The notes under the pieces were generated by a model that was not told the origin of the DNA, did no database searches, and worked only from the letters and a program-made list of their open reading frames with translations. The translations under genes were made by a program, and so were the position numbers. Below are positions 1 to 6,398 of a stretch of 12,379 bases of DNA, one piece after another. Origin of the DNA: Cryomorphaceae bacterium (GTDB lineage Bacteria; Bacteroidota; Bacteroidia; Flavobacteriales; Crocinitomicaceae). Location: contig JAJTDX010000066.1 of assembly GCA_021298235.1 (NCBI GenBank), forward strand, positions 1 to 12,379, written 5' to 3'. Each line of letters opens with the position of its first letter. Position 1 is the stretch's first letter.

Positions 1-2
1 TC

Positions 3-1043
3 ATGAAAAAAATCCTACTGCTTGTTGCTTCTATCGGTCTTTTGGGAATCTTAGGCTGGTACACGAGTACGCTTCTCGAAAAAAAGGGCAAGTCTGATAC
101 AGAGCTGATTGAATTTAGCATTGCTGATACCACAACTGTCGATAAGATCATTATTACCGACGCTTTTTCGAACCAAATGACTTTGGTAAAAAATGAGAAA
201 GAATGGACCGAGCCGGACGGGACATGTGTGACTCAGGAAAATGTTCATTTCATTTTGGATGCATTGAAAAATATAGAATTCAAAGGCTATCTTCCGGACA
301 AAGCCCAGGCCCAGTTTGAAAAATTAATGATCAGTCAGCACATCAAGGTAGAGATATTCCAGGAGGGTGAATGGACGAAAACCTGGTATATGGGTCCGGC
401 TTCACAAGATCACTATGGACAAATCATGCTACTGGATTCCGACGAATTTGGAAAGAGCGATCATCCCGTAATGATGAAGATCAAAGGCCTGAATGGAATT
501 ATCGATCCAAGATTTTTTGCAGACAAACGGAAATGGATGTGCACGCGGATTTTTGCGGTGCCAAGAGAGCGAATTGAAAAAGTGGAAGTACGTTACTATG
601 ATGACCCGGTCTTGAGCTTTAGCGTTGTACAAAAAGGGAAAGAAATCGAGGTTAGACAACAAGGTAAATTGCTGCGAAAAGTTGATCCTGCAATGGCGTA
701 CAGATATTTGAATGCCTTCAAAAAAGTACATTTTGAATTGGCAAATTTCGAGTTGAATGAAAAGCAACTTGACAGTCTTAAACGTTCAATGCCTTTTGCC
801 ACGCTGAAGCTTGACGAAAAGGGTGGTAAAAAGACCAAGCTCAGGTTGTTCAGAATTAAATCAAATGATACACAAGTGAATGATTTTGGCGATGTGGTAC
901 AAATGGATGTGAACAAATTTTGGTGTGAGCTTTCGAATGGTCAGGTTGTTAAATGCCAATATTATGTGTTCAACCCGCTGATCATGGGACATGTTTACTT
1001 CCCAATGGATCTATCAGGAAGAAAAGTAAAAAAAGGCTCCTAG
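3..1043 (+). CDS. DUF4340-like membrane-anchored protein upstream of dnaN
   Basis: Protein of 346 aa with one N-terminal hydrophobic segment (about residues 4-20) behind MKK. It is probably an uncleaved anchor or signal peptide with the rest outside the inner membrane. The body resembles the DUF4340 family: an early strand-rich unit (VDKIIITDAF, residues 46-55; EKEWTEPDG, 65-73), then WYMGPASQDHYGQIMLL (128-144), which matches the family's 'hydrophobic-GP/GG-x-D-x-G-x-x-M' pattern, and a second strand-rich half. No catalytic residues are recognisable and the function is unknown. The start ATG sits in 'tcATGA', so an upstream gene outside the window may end in an overlapping TGA. In Flavobacteriia, gldF/gldG ABC-transporter genes and DUF4340 proteins tend to occur near dnaN; that is recollection and cannot be seen here. 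It lies 83 bp before dnaN on the same strand. Family assignment is moderate; that it is a real gene is near certain. Confidence 0.8.
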   Translation: MKKILLLVASIGLLGILGWYTSTLLEKKGKSDTELIEFSIADTTTVDKIIITDAFSNQMTLVKNEKEWTEPDGTCVTQENVHFILDALKNIEFKGYLPDKAQAQFEKLMISQHIKVEIFQEGEWTKTWYMGPASQDHYGQIMLLDSDEFGKSDHPVMMKIKGLNGIIDPRFFADKRKWMCTRIFAVPRERIEKVEVRYYDDPVLSFSVVQKGKEIEVRQQGKLLRKVDPAMAYRYLNAFKKVHFELANFELNEKQLDSLKRSMPFATLKLDEKGGKKTKLRLFRIKSNDTQVNDFGDVVQMDVNKFWCELSNGQVVKCQYYVFNPLIMGHVYFPMDLSGRKVKKGS

Positions 1044-1081
1044 TTGTTAATAACTGCTCAAAAAATCGATTTCTACGTTCA

Positions 1082-1110
1082 CTTGAATCGCTGTGGTTTA
1101 ATTAATTTCG
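1082..1110 (+). promoter_or_regulatory. Candidate dnaN promoter (Bacteroidota type)
   Basis: CTTG at 1082-1085, a 17-nt spacer and TAATTTCG at 1103-1110 match the Bacteroidota -33 TTTG / -7 TAnnTTTG pattern with one mismatch in each box. The predicted transcript would start roughly 10 nt before the dnaN ATG. Because the gap to the upstream gene is only 83 bp, read-through from that gene is also possible. Confidence 0.35.
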
Positions 1111-1126
1111 GTAAAATTTTCGCATT

Positions 1127-2245
1127 ATGAATTTTGTGATTTCCAGTTCCTATTTATTGAGGTATTTACAGAGTATCTCCGGGGTGTTAAGCACGAGCAA
1201 TACGTTGCCAATTCTTGATAACATTCTCTTTGAGATTAACCAAAATGAATTGACACTGTCCGCATCTGATCTGGAAACGACTATGCGTACCACACTGAAG
1301 GTAGAATCGAAGGAAACGTTCAAAGTTGCCATTCCTGCAAAACTGTTAATGGACGTTTTAAAAAATCTTCCTGAACAGCCGTGTACATTTTTAGTCGATC
1401 AGACGAATTTCAACGTGGAGATCGCATATGATAACGGAAAGTCACGAATGGCGGGATTCAATGGGGATGAATTTCCTAGAACACCAGGAATTGAAAATCC
1501 AACTGCAATTAAAATTCAGGGAGACATCTTGTCTAAAGCCATTAATAAAACCTTGTTTGCCGCAGGAAACGATGATTTGCGTCCTGTCATGAGTGGGGTG
1601 TTTTGTCAGTTTACTCCGGGAGACATTACGTTCGTTGCAACGGATGCTCACAAACTGGTGCGCTATCGAAGAACAGATTCTCAAGGGACAGGCAGCTCTT
1701 CATTCATTTTGCCTAAAAAGCCGCTAAATATGCTTAAGTCAAACCTGACAGGCGCGGAAGATGTGCAAATTGAATACAATGAATCCAATGCCGTTTTCTC
1801 ATTTGGCGATATCGTTTTGATTTGTCGTCTTATTGATGGAAAATATCCCAACTATGAGGCCGTAATTCCCAAGGAAAATCCAAATGTCCTTACCATCGAT
1901 CGTGTGCAGTTTCTGAGCTCGATTAAGCGCGTTTCCATCTTCTCAAATAAAACGACGCATCAGGTGAAATTGCGATTAGCGGGGTCTGAATTAGCTCTTT
2001 CGGCAGAGGATATAGATTTTGCAAATGAATCAAATGAGCGATTGACATGTAATTATGATGGAGATGACATGGAGATTGGATTCAATTCCAGATTTTTATT
2101 GGAAATGCTCAATAACATGGACTGCACTGAAATCAGATTGGAGATGAGTGAGCCTTCCCGTGCAGGATTGCTCATGCCTGCAACTAAAGACAATGAACAT
2201 GAAGATGTCTTGATGCTTGTCATGCCCGTCATGTTGAACCGATAA
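1127..2245 (+). CDS. dnaN: DNA polymerase III beta subunit (sliding clamp)
   Basis: Beta clamp of 372 aa, the normal full length (about 365-375 aa). It forms the homodimeric ring around DNA that tethers polymerase III and serves as docking platform for replication and repair proteins. Visible family signatures: LPILDNIL (27-34) and SASDLETTM (45-53) in domain I; LRPVMSGV (151-158) and ATDAHKLVRY (171-180) in domain II; RLIDGKYPNY (234-243) leading into domain III; IGFNSRFLLEML (317-328); and the C-terminal MLVMPVML (363-370), which forms part of the peptide-binding cleft for clamp-binding motifs. The ATG at 1127 is preceded by an A/T-rich stretch with no Shine-Dalgarno, as is usual in this phylum. 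It is followed by a clear terminator. dnaA and recF are not next to it, so this does not look like a dnaA-dnaN origin locus. Confidence 0.98.
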   Translation: MNFVISSSYLLRYLQSISGVLSTSNTLPILDNILFEINQNELTLSASDLETTMRTTLKVESKETFKVAIPAKLLMDVLKNLPEQPCTFLVDQTNFNVEIAYDNGKSRMAGFNGDEFPRTPGIENPTAIKIQGDILSKAINKTLFAAGNDDLRPVMSGVFCQFTPGDITFVATDAHKLVRYRRTDSQGTGSSSFILPKKPLNMLKSNLTGAEDVQIEYNESNAVFSFGDIVLICRLIDGKYPNYEAVIPKENPNVLTIDRVQFLSSIKRVSIFSNKTTHQVKLRLAGSELALSAEDIDFANESNERLTCNYDGDDMEIGFNSRFLLEMLNNMDCTEIRLEMSEPSRAGLLMPATKDNEHEDVLMLVMPVMLNR

Positions 2246-2270
2246 TTTGAACAATGAAATAATAATTTTC

Positions 2271-2292
2271 AGCCACTTTCGGGTGGCTTTTT
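2271..2292 (+). terminator. Rho-independent terminator of dnaN
   Basis: AGCCAC (2271-2276) pairs with GTGGCT (2283-2288) around a TTTCGG loop and is followed by TTTTT through 2292. It lies 26 bp after the dnaN stop and touches the stop codon of the convergent comEC gene. On the minus strand the hairpin is followed only by GAAAATTATT, so it would be a weaker stop for comEC. Confidence 0.85.
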
Positions 2293-4274
2293 CATTTTAA
2301 ATCTTTCCGAAATGCCCCACTTCTTAGAGAATAATCTACGCTGGCATGCACCCAGGGCATCCCAATGGATGTGATTCTTTTTAACGTGGAATTCTCTGAA
2401 TTTTTCATTTTAAGCAGAAAACTTGATTTATTCAAAGTGATCAGCTTTCCATCCTTAGTATTTCGGCATTGGAACTGCAGTGGACCTTTTAGGTTCCAGT
2501 TTTTTTCCATTGAAAAATAGTTGACATCTCCAGGATATAATTTTCTATAGGAATCTACTGCAAAATGAAGCTTTTCCAATTGTTCACTTTTAGCACCATG
2601 AAAACAAAAAAGTTCGTTGCCATCCCGAAGGAGTATAATCGGAAAACGTGTGTTTAGGATACAAAGCTCTTTTTTGTTTAAATTTTGATAGCGCTGGAAG
2701 ACCAGTATAATGAGTAAAAGGAGACCCGTTGTATACCAAGTGTATCGAACTTTTGTACGCAGTGGAAGTGTAAAAACAATGAGAATCATTATTCCTGAAA
2801 CCAACACAAAGAGAATTCCTACTTCAAAACCAAAGGCGACCGCACCCGGCAAAGCCTCCACCCACCGGATGAAGGCAAGTGATAGGAAAATACTCAACGT
2901 TAGTACCCAAGCAGTGAGTTTAGCGAGGGGCTTCAGCCAGGAAATTCCGAATAGAACGATACCTCCTCCCAGAATAATTCCACTTGAGGCCATTAGCCCG
3001 ATGTTGGTTAAAACAAAGTAATTTGGAAACTGGTGAAAGTAATATAAGGAAAGGGGAGTGGTCATTAGCTGTGCAGCAAATCCGATGGCTGTGCCTTGCC
3101 AGATTTTCATGAGAATGCGGTTTTCGAAATACAACAGCTTCTCAATTGGTTTGTAGAAAAGAAAGATACCCAGCATGGCCAGAAAGGAGAGTTGAAATCC
3201 AATATCAAATAAGGTAAAAGGATTCCATAGGCACAGTACAAACCCTGTGAAGAAAAGGGCGTTAAGCGGGGAGTATGACCTTTCAGAAAGTTGTGACAGT
3301 ACAAGTATGGAAAACATGAGCACGGCGCGCAACACGGATGGTGAAAGTCCGGTGAGTATAGCGTAGATCCACATGACGCCTACGACAATTACCACTGCTG
3401 TTTTTCTGGAGATGAAACGATTAAAAATTCCAAGAAAATAGATTAAAAGTTGCATGATAATTCCAACATGTAATCCTGAAACGGCAAGCACGTGCATCGC
3501 TCCCGTGTTTGTAAAACTTGTTTTAACTTCTGTATCAAGCAGTGTTTTATCTCCAAGAATTAATGCAAGGGCAATAGATAATTCGTCCCCGCTCAAATTG
3601 TTTTTAAGAATCGAAACAAGTCCCTCTCGAAGGGCATTGAGTTTTTGGGTGATCCATGGTGGTGAGTGATGCTCGAGAAAAATGAATTGCTCCTTTTGAA
3701 CAAAACACATTTTCTTTATGCCTTTGGTCCTCCAAAAATATTCAGCATCAAATTCACCGGGATTGCCTGCGTTTGCGATGGGATCAATTGGAGCAGCAAG
3801 AAGTATAATATCCCCTTCTCTGAAAACAACATTCCGAGCCTGAACGAAGAGTAGCAATGGTTCATCAACGGTGTTAGTTCCTGAGGCACCTTTTAGCTTT
3901 TGTATATTTCCGGTGAGTTTGAGCCAATTTGACTTGTCGTTTCCGACTCCATTGATCTCAACGATAGATAAATCGGATTCATGATAAACGCGATCCCAAT
4001 TATAGGTTTGAAAGCTCCCGTTCCTTTCGGAAATTAATAAACATCCTACGCCGAAGAATCCGGATAAATAAAGTGGTAAAAGAAATCGGCGGTCATTTTT
4101 AACAGTCAAATAGATACAAAGGGAAATGAGTGTCGGTGCCACGCTCCAGAACAAGATGATCCATGGAGAGGATAAGAAGAGACCACTAAGTATACCAATT
4201 GAAAATGCACTGAAAATGGAGATAAAAGGGTTCCTGAAGAATCTGAATTTAACGGGAGTGGTCAGCCATTTCAT
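2292..4274 (-). CDS. comEC: ComEC/Rec2-family DNA-uptake channel protein lacking the MBL domain
   Basis: Polytopic membrane protein of 660 aa. ComEC is the inner-membrane channel carrying single-stranded DNA into the cytoplasm during natural transformation. N-terminal hydrophobic segments (about 17-80) precede a soluble DUF4131/OB-like region (about 95-200, including NPGEFDAEYFWRTKGI at 171-186). The Competence domain follows, with the hallmark HVLAVSGLHVG (261-271), GDKTLLDTEV (241-250), SPSVLRA (311-317) and IGFQLSFLAMLGI (358-370), and many membrane helices to about residue 527. The last 130 residues are soluble and lack the metallo-beta-lactamase HxHxDH signature found in Bacillus ComEC. 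They end in a basic tail containing SGAF (652-655), which recalls the short C-terminus of other Bacteroidota ComEC proteins. The next in-frame Met is far inside, so the start is firm. It follows the aminotransferase gene, separated by a strong terminator, so it probably has its own promoter. Confidence 0.95.
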   Translation of the reverse strand: MKWLTTPVKFRFFRNPFISIFSAFSIGILSGLFLSSPWIILFWSVAPTLISLCIYLTVKNDRRFLLPLYLSGFFGVGCLLISERNGSFQTYNWDRVYHESDLSIVEINGVGNDKSNWLKLTGNIQKLKGASGTNTVDEPLLLFVQARNVVFREGDIILLAAPIDPIANAGNPGEFDAEYFWRTKGIKKMCFVQKEQFIFLEHHSPPWITQKLNALREGLVSILKNNLSGDELSIALALILGDKTLLDTEVKTSFTNTGAMHVLAVSGLHVGIIMQLLIYFLGIFNRFISRKTAVVIVVGVMWIYAILTGLSPSVLRAVLMFSILVLSQLSERSYSPLNALFFTGFVLCLWNPFTLFDIGFQLSFLAMLGIFLFYKPIEKLLYFENRILMKIWQGTAIGFAAQLMTTPLSLYYFHQFPNYFVLTNIGLMASSGIILGGGIVLFGISWLKPLAKLTAWVLTLSIFLSLAFIRWVEALPGAVAFGFEVGILFVLVSGIMILIVFTLPLRTKVRYTWYTTGLLLLIILVFQRYQNLNKKELCILNTRFPIILLRDGNELFCFHGAKSEQLEKLHFAVDSYRKLYPGDVNYFSMEKNWNLKGPLQFQCRNTKDGKLITLNKSSFLLKMKNSENSTLKRITSIGMPWVHASVDYSLRSGAFRKDLK

Positions 4275-4279
4275 CGAAA

Positions 4280-4312
4280 CAAATGAACAAAAAATTCTTC
4301 ACAGGAAGCAAA
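4280..4312 (-). promoter_or_regulatory. Weak candidate comEC promoter
   Basis: On the minus strand, TTTG (4312-4309), 21 nt and TTCATTTG (4287-4280) resemble the Bacteroidota -33/-7 pattern with one mismatch in the -7 box. The -7 box ends only 5 nt before the comEC ATG, implying an almost leaderless mRNA, which lowers confidence. Some promoter is expected here because the preceding gene ends in a strong terminator. Confidence 0.25.
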
Positions 4313-4319
4313 GCAAAAC

Positions 4320-4346
4320 AAAAAAGGAAGACCAGGGTCTTCCTTT
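4320..4346 (-). terminator. Strong rho-independent terminator of the aminotransferase gene
   Basis: AAAGGAAGAC (4323-4332) pairs perfectly over 10 bp with GTCTTCCTTT (4337-4346) around a CAGG loop. Read on the minus strand, the stem is followed by six T residues (A-run 4320-4325), continuing as GTTTTG. It lies about 18 bp after the aminotransferase stop and well before the comEC start at 4274, so it separates the two genes into different transcripts. Confidence 0.9.
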
Positions 4347-4364
4347 ATGGCGTTATGATTAGTG

Positions 4365-5564
4365 TTACAGTGTTCTGCCGGGATAAACTTTTAAGGCCTC
4401 TTCCAGACATTTAACAGCATTTTTCAGTGATGATTTGTTGAGTACGTAAGCAATTCGTGCTTCGTTTTTACCGGCACCTTTTGTAGAATAAAAACCATTA
4501 GCTGGAGCCATCATTACGGTTTGACCCTCATAGGAGAAATCTTCCAGAAGCCATTGACAGAATTTTTCAGCATCATCCACCGGGAATTTAGCAACGCAGT
4601 AAAATGCTCCGCTTGGTTTGGGACAGAAGACTCCAGGAATTGCATTCAATCCATCCACCATGATGTTTCGTCGCTCTACATACTCGGCAACGACGTTGTC
4701 GAAATATGATTGCGGTGTTTGAAGTGCGGCCTCGGCGGCAATTTGATCAACAGTAGGAGGAGAGAGCCTTGCCTGACCGAATTTCAATGCAGCAGCCATG
4801 ACTTCTTTATTTTTTGTGATCAATGCTCCGATACGAGCGCCACACATGGAGTATCTTTTGGACACAGAGTCGATCATGATTACATTTTCTTCAATTCCTT
4901 CAAGATTCATAACGGAAAATGGAACTGCTCCATCGTAACAAAACTCACGGTATACCTCGTCAGCAAAAAGGAAAAGATCATTTTTTTTGACCAGCTCGCG
5001 CAATTGTTCAAGTTCCTCACGGGAATAAAGGTATCCAGTTGGATTGCCCGGATTGCAGATCACGATGGCTTTTGTTTTTGATGTGATTTTTTTCTCGATC
5101 TCTTCAACCGGAGGTAAGGCAAACCCATTTTCAATGTTTGCTGTAACCGGAACCACATGTACTCCGGCCGTTACCGCAAATCCGTTGTAATTCGCATAAA
5201 AAGGCTCTGGGATAATTACCTCGTCTCCTGGATTACACGTGGTCATAAATCCAAAAATCAAGGCTTCGGAACCACCAGTAGTAATTAGAATGTCTTCGGA
5301 GTTGACATTGATTCCCGTTTTTTGATAGTAAGCAGCAAGACCGTTGCGATAGCTTTCAAATCCGGCCGAGTGACTGTATTCGATGACTTTTCGATCCATA
5401 TGTTTGATCGCATCAAGTGCTACCTGAGGCGTTTCAATATCCGGTTGACCAATGTTCAGATGATATACAATTTTACCTTCTTTCTTCGCCTTTTCGGAGA
5501 AAGGGACTAGTTTCCTAATTGGAGATGCCGGCATTTCAACGGCTTTCTGTGCTATCTTTGGCAT
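4365..5564 (-). CDS. PLP-dependent aminotransferase, class I/II (aspartate aminotransferase-like)
   Basis: Cytosolic fold-type I aminotransferase of 399 aa, the family's usual length. Key residues are visible: TTGGSEA (95-101) for the cofactor phosphate; NPGNPTG (171-177) with the Asn that contacts the pyridoxal ring; ADEVYREF (201-208) with Asp202 for the ring nitrogen and Tyr204; SVSKRYSMCGARIG (233-246) with Lys236 as the Schiff-base lysine and Arg244 for phosphate; and Arg370 in NEARIAYV for the substrate alpha-carboxylate. The family swaps amino groups between amino acids such as Asp, Ala or aromatic ones and 2-oxoglutarate; the substrate cannot be read from sequence. The ATG at 5564 is one base from the alternative GTG of the divergent M15 gene. 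A near-perfect promoter lies just upstream and a strong terminator just downstream, so this looks monocistronic. Confidence 0.95.
   Translation of the reverse strand: MPKIAQKAVEMPASPIRKLVPFSEKAKKEGKIVYHLNIGQPDIETPQVALDAIKHMDRKVIEYSHSAGFESYRNGLAAYYQKTGINVNSEDILITTGGSEALIFGFMTTCNPGDEVIIPEPFYANYNGFAVTAGVHVVPVTANIENGFALPPVEEIEKKITSKTKAIVICNPGNPTGYLYSREELEQLRELVKKNDLFLFADEVYREFCYDGAVPFSVMNLEGIEENVIMIDSVSKRYSMCGARIGALITKNKEVMAAALKFGQARLSPPTVDQIAAEAALQTPQSYFDNVVAEYVERRNIMVDGLNAIPGVFCPKPSGAFYCVAKFPVDDAEKFCQWLLEDFSYEGQTVMMAPANGFYSTKGAGKNEARIAYVLNKSSLKNAVKCLEEALKVYPGRTL
5553..5560 (+). promoter_or_regulatory. -7 box for the M15 lipoprotein gene
   Basis: TATCTTTG is an exact match to the Bacteroidota -7 element TAnnTTTG and lies inside the first codons of the divergent aminotransferase. 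No good TTTG is present 17-23 nt upstream (TTTC at 5534-5537 has only 15 nt spacing). Transcription from it would begin near 5565, which favours the ATG at 5580 over the GTG at 5565 as the M15 start. Confidence 0.5.
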
Positions 5565-5579
5565 GTGAGTACAGTTTTG

Positions 5580-6398
5580 ATGAACAAAGGTAATTCAAAT
5601 GTTTTATGTCCAAAGTTCAAGGGTTTAAAAAACTTACGGATCTTTAGTCTCTGTGCACTCTTTTTATTGTGCTTGAATTCGTGTGAACAGGATTCCTCGA
5701 AAGACAATCCTGAGCTGCCACTGAAGCAAAAAGTGAATACAGCGAACTTGGAAGTAGACAGTTTGAAAAATTCCATGGTCAGACTGGCAGAAAAGGGGTA
5801 TTGTGATGTGTCATTACTGGATTCTTCTATCTGGTTCGATTTGAAATACTTTGGTTCGGATAATTTCATGAAAAAGAGGCTTTATCATACCTTGAACCGT
5901 CCCTTTCTGCAGTGCGACGTTGCCTACAGGCTAGTCAAGTGCAGTCAATATTTGAGATCTATAGATACGTCACTTCATTTACTGATCTATGATGCTGTGA
6001 GGCCACTGGATGTGCAATGGAAGATGTGGCATGCGATGGATAGCTTGTCACCATCAGAAAGAATAAAGTACGTTTCAAATCCTTCACACAAAAGCTTACA
6101 CAACTATGGTGCAGCGGTTGATCTAACGATTTGCAGGTCGGATCGCTCTCCTTTGGACATGGGTGCAGGCTTTGATGATTTTAGAAAGATAGCATACCCT
6201 TCCCTGGAGACGCACTTCCTTAAGACAAAAGAGCTCAATTCGGCTCAATATCACAATCGCGTGTTACTCCGCAAGGTGATGCTTGTGGGTAATTTTTCTG
6301 TTTTGTCCTCTGAATGGTGGCATTTTAATGCATGCTCGAGAAGCTCGGCTCAGTCAAAATACCAGCTTATGGAGAAGGAGCCAATTACTGAACAATAA
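5580..6398 (+). CDS. M15D (VanX/DdpX-type) D-Ala-D-Ala dipeptidase lipoprotein
   Basis: Protein of 272 aa from the ATG at 5580 (an in-frame GTG at 5565 would add 5 residues). The family is zinc dipeptidases that split D-Ala-D-Ala. The signature is complete: the YDAVRP arginine (Arg141), SLHNYGAAVDLT with zinc ligands His174 and Asp181, and EWWHF with catalytic Glu245 and zinc ligand His248. This corresponds to the S-x-H-x-x-G-x-A-x-D and E-x-x-H motifs of VanX. Unlike cytosolic VanX, it starts with a basic segment and hydrophobic LCALFLLCLNSC, whose LNSC is a plausible lipobox (Cys35), so it is probably a periplasm- or surface-facing lipoprotein. No vanHA- or vanRS-like genes are nearby, so envelope turnover or dipeptide recycling is likelier than glycopeptide resistance. 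The 3' end overlaps the convergent M1 peptidase gene by 14 bp. Confidence 0.88.
   Translation: MNKGNSNVLCPKFKGLKNLRIFSLCALFLLCLNSCEQDSSKDNPELPLKQKVNTANLEVDSLKNSMVRLAEKGYCDVSLLDSSIWFDLKYFGSDNFMKKRLYHTLNRPFLQCDVAYRLVKCSQYLRSIDTSLHLLIYDAVRPLDVQWKMWHAMDSLSPSERIKYVSNPSHKSLHNYGAAVDLTICRSDRSPLDMGAGFDDFRKIAYPSLETHFLKTKELNSAQYHNRVLLRKVMLVGNFSVLSSEWWHFNACSRSSAQSKYQLMEKEPITEQ
5585..5614 (-). promoter_or_regulatory. Promoter of the aminotransferase gene
   Basis: Read on the minus strand: TTTG (5614-5611), 18 nt, then TACCTTTG (5592-5585). Both boxes match the Bacteroidota consensus exactly, with ideal spacing. The predicted leader before the ATG at 5564 is about 15 nt. The whole element lies within the first codons of the divergent M15 gene. 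Confidence 0.7.

Noticed and set aside
429..916. Minus-strand open frames of 106-112 aa inside the first gene
   Set aside because: They lie wholly within a well-supported plus-strand gene, overlap each other in different frames and show no domain-like features.
1044..1126. Replication origin next to dnaN
   Set aside because: Only 83 bp, no DnaA-box cluster (TTATCCACA-like) and no AT-rich repeat array; dnaA is not adjacent.
2710..3021. Plus-strand 103-aa open frame inside comEC, and similar ones at 3454-3854 and 4126-4362
   Set aside because: They are antisense to the conserved ComEC coding sequence; the Arg/Lys/Pro-rich translation is typical of a shadow frame.
4710..5081. Plus-strand 123-aa Cys/His-containing frame inside the aminotransferase gene
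   Set aside because: The scattered Cys/His pairs form no coherent zinc-finger pattern, and the complementary strand encodes the PLP-binding core of a clear aminotransferase.
5565..5579. GTG at 5565 as the start of the M15 gene (5 residues longer)
   Set aside because: The -7 box at 5553-5560 places the likely transcription start at about 5565, leaving no leader. The ATG at 5580 gives an adequate lipoprotein signal.
6340..6384. Terminator for the M1 gene inside M15
   Set aside because: The best inverted repeat is CGAG-aag-CTCG (4 bp) with no following T-run.
5580..6398. Vancomycin-resistance cassette
   Set aside because: Only a VanX-like enzyme is present, with a lipoprotein signal; no D-Ala-D-Lac ligase, VanH dehydrogenase or two-component genes are near.
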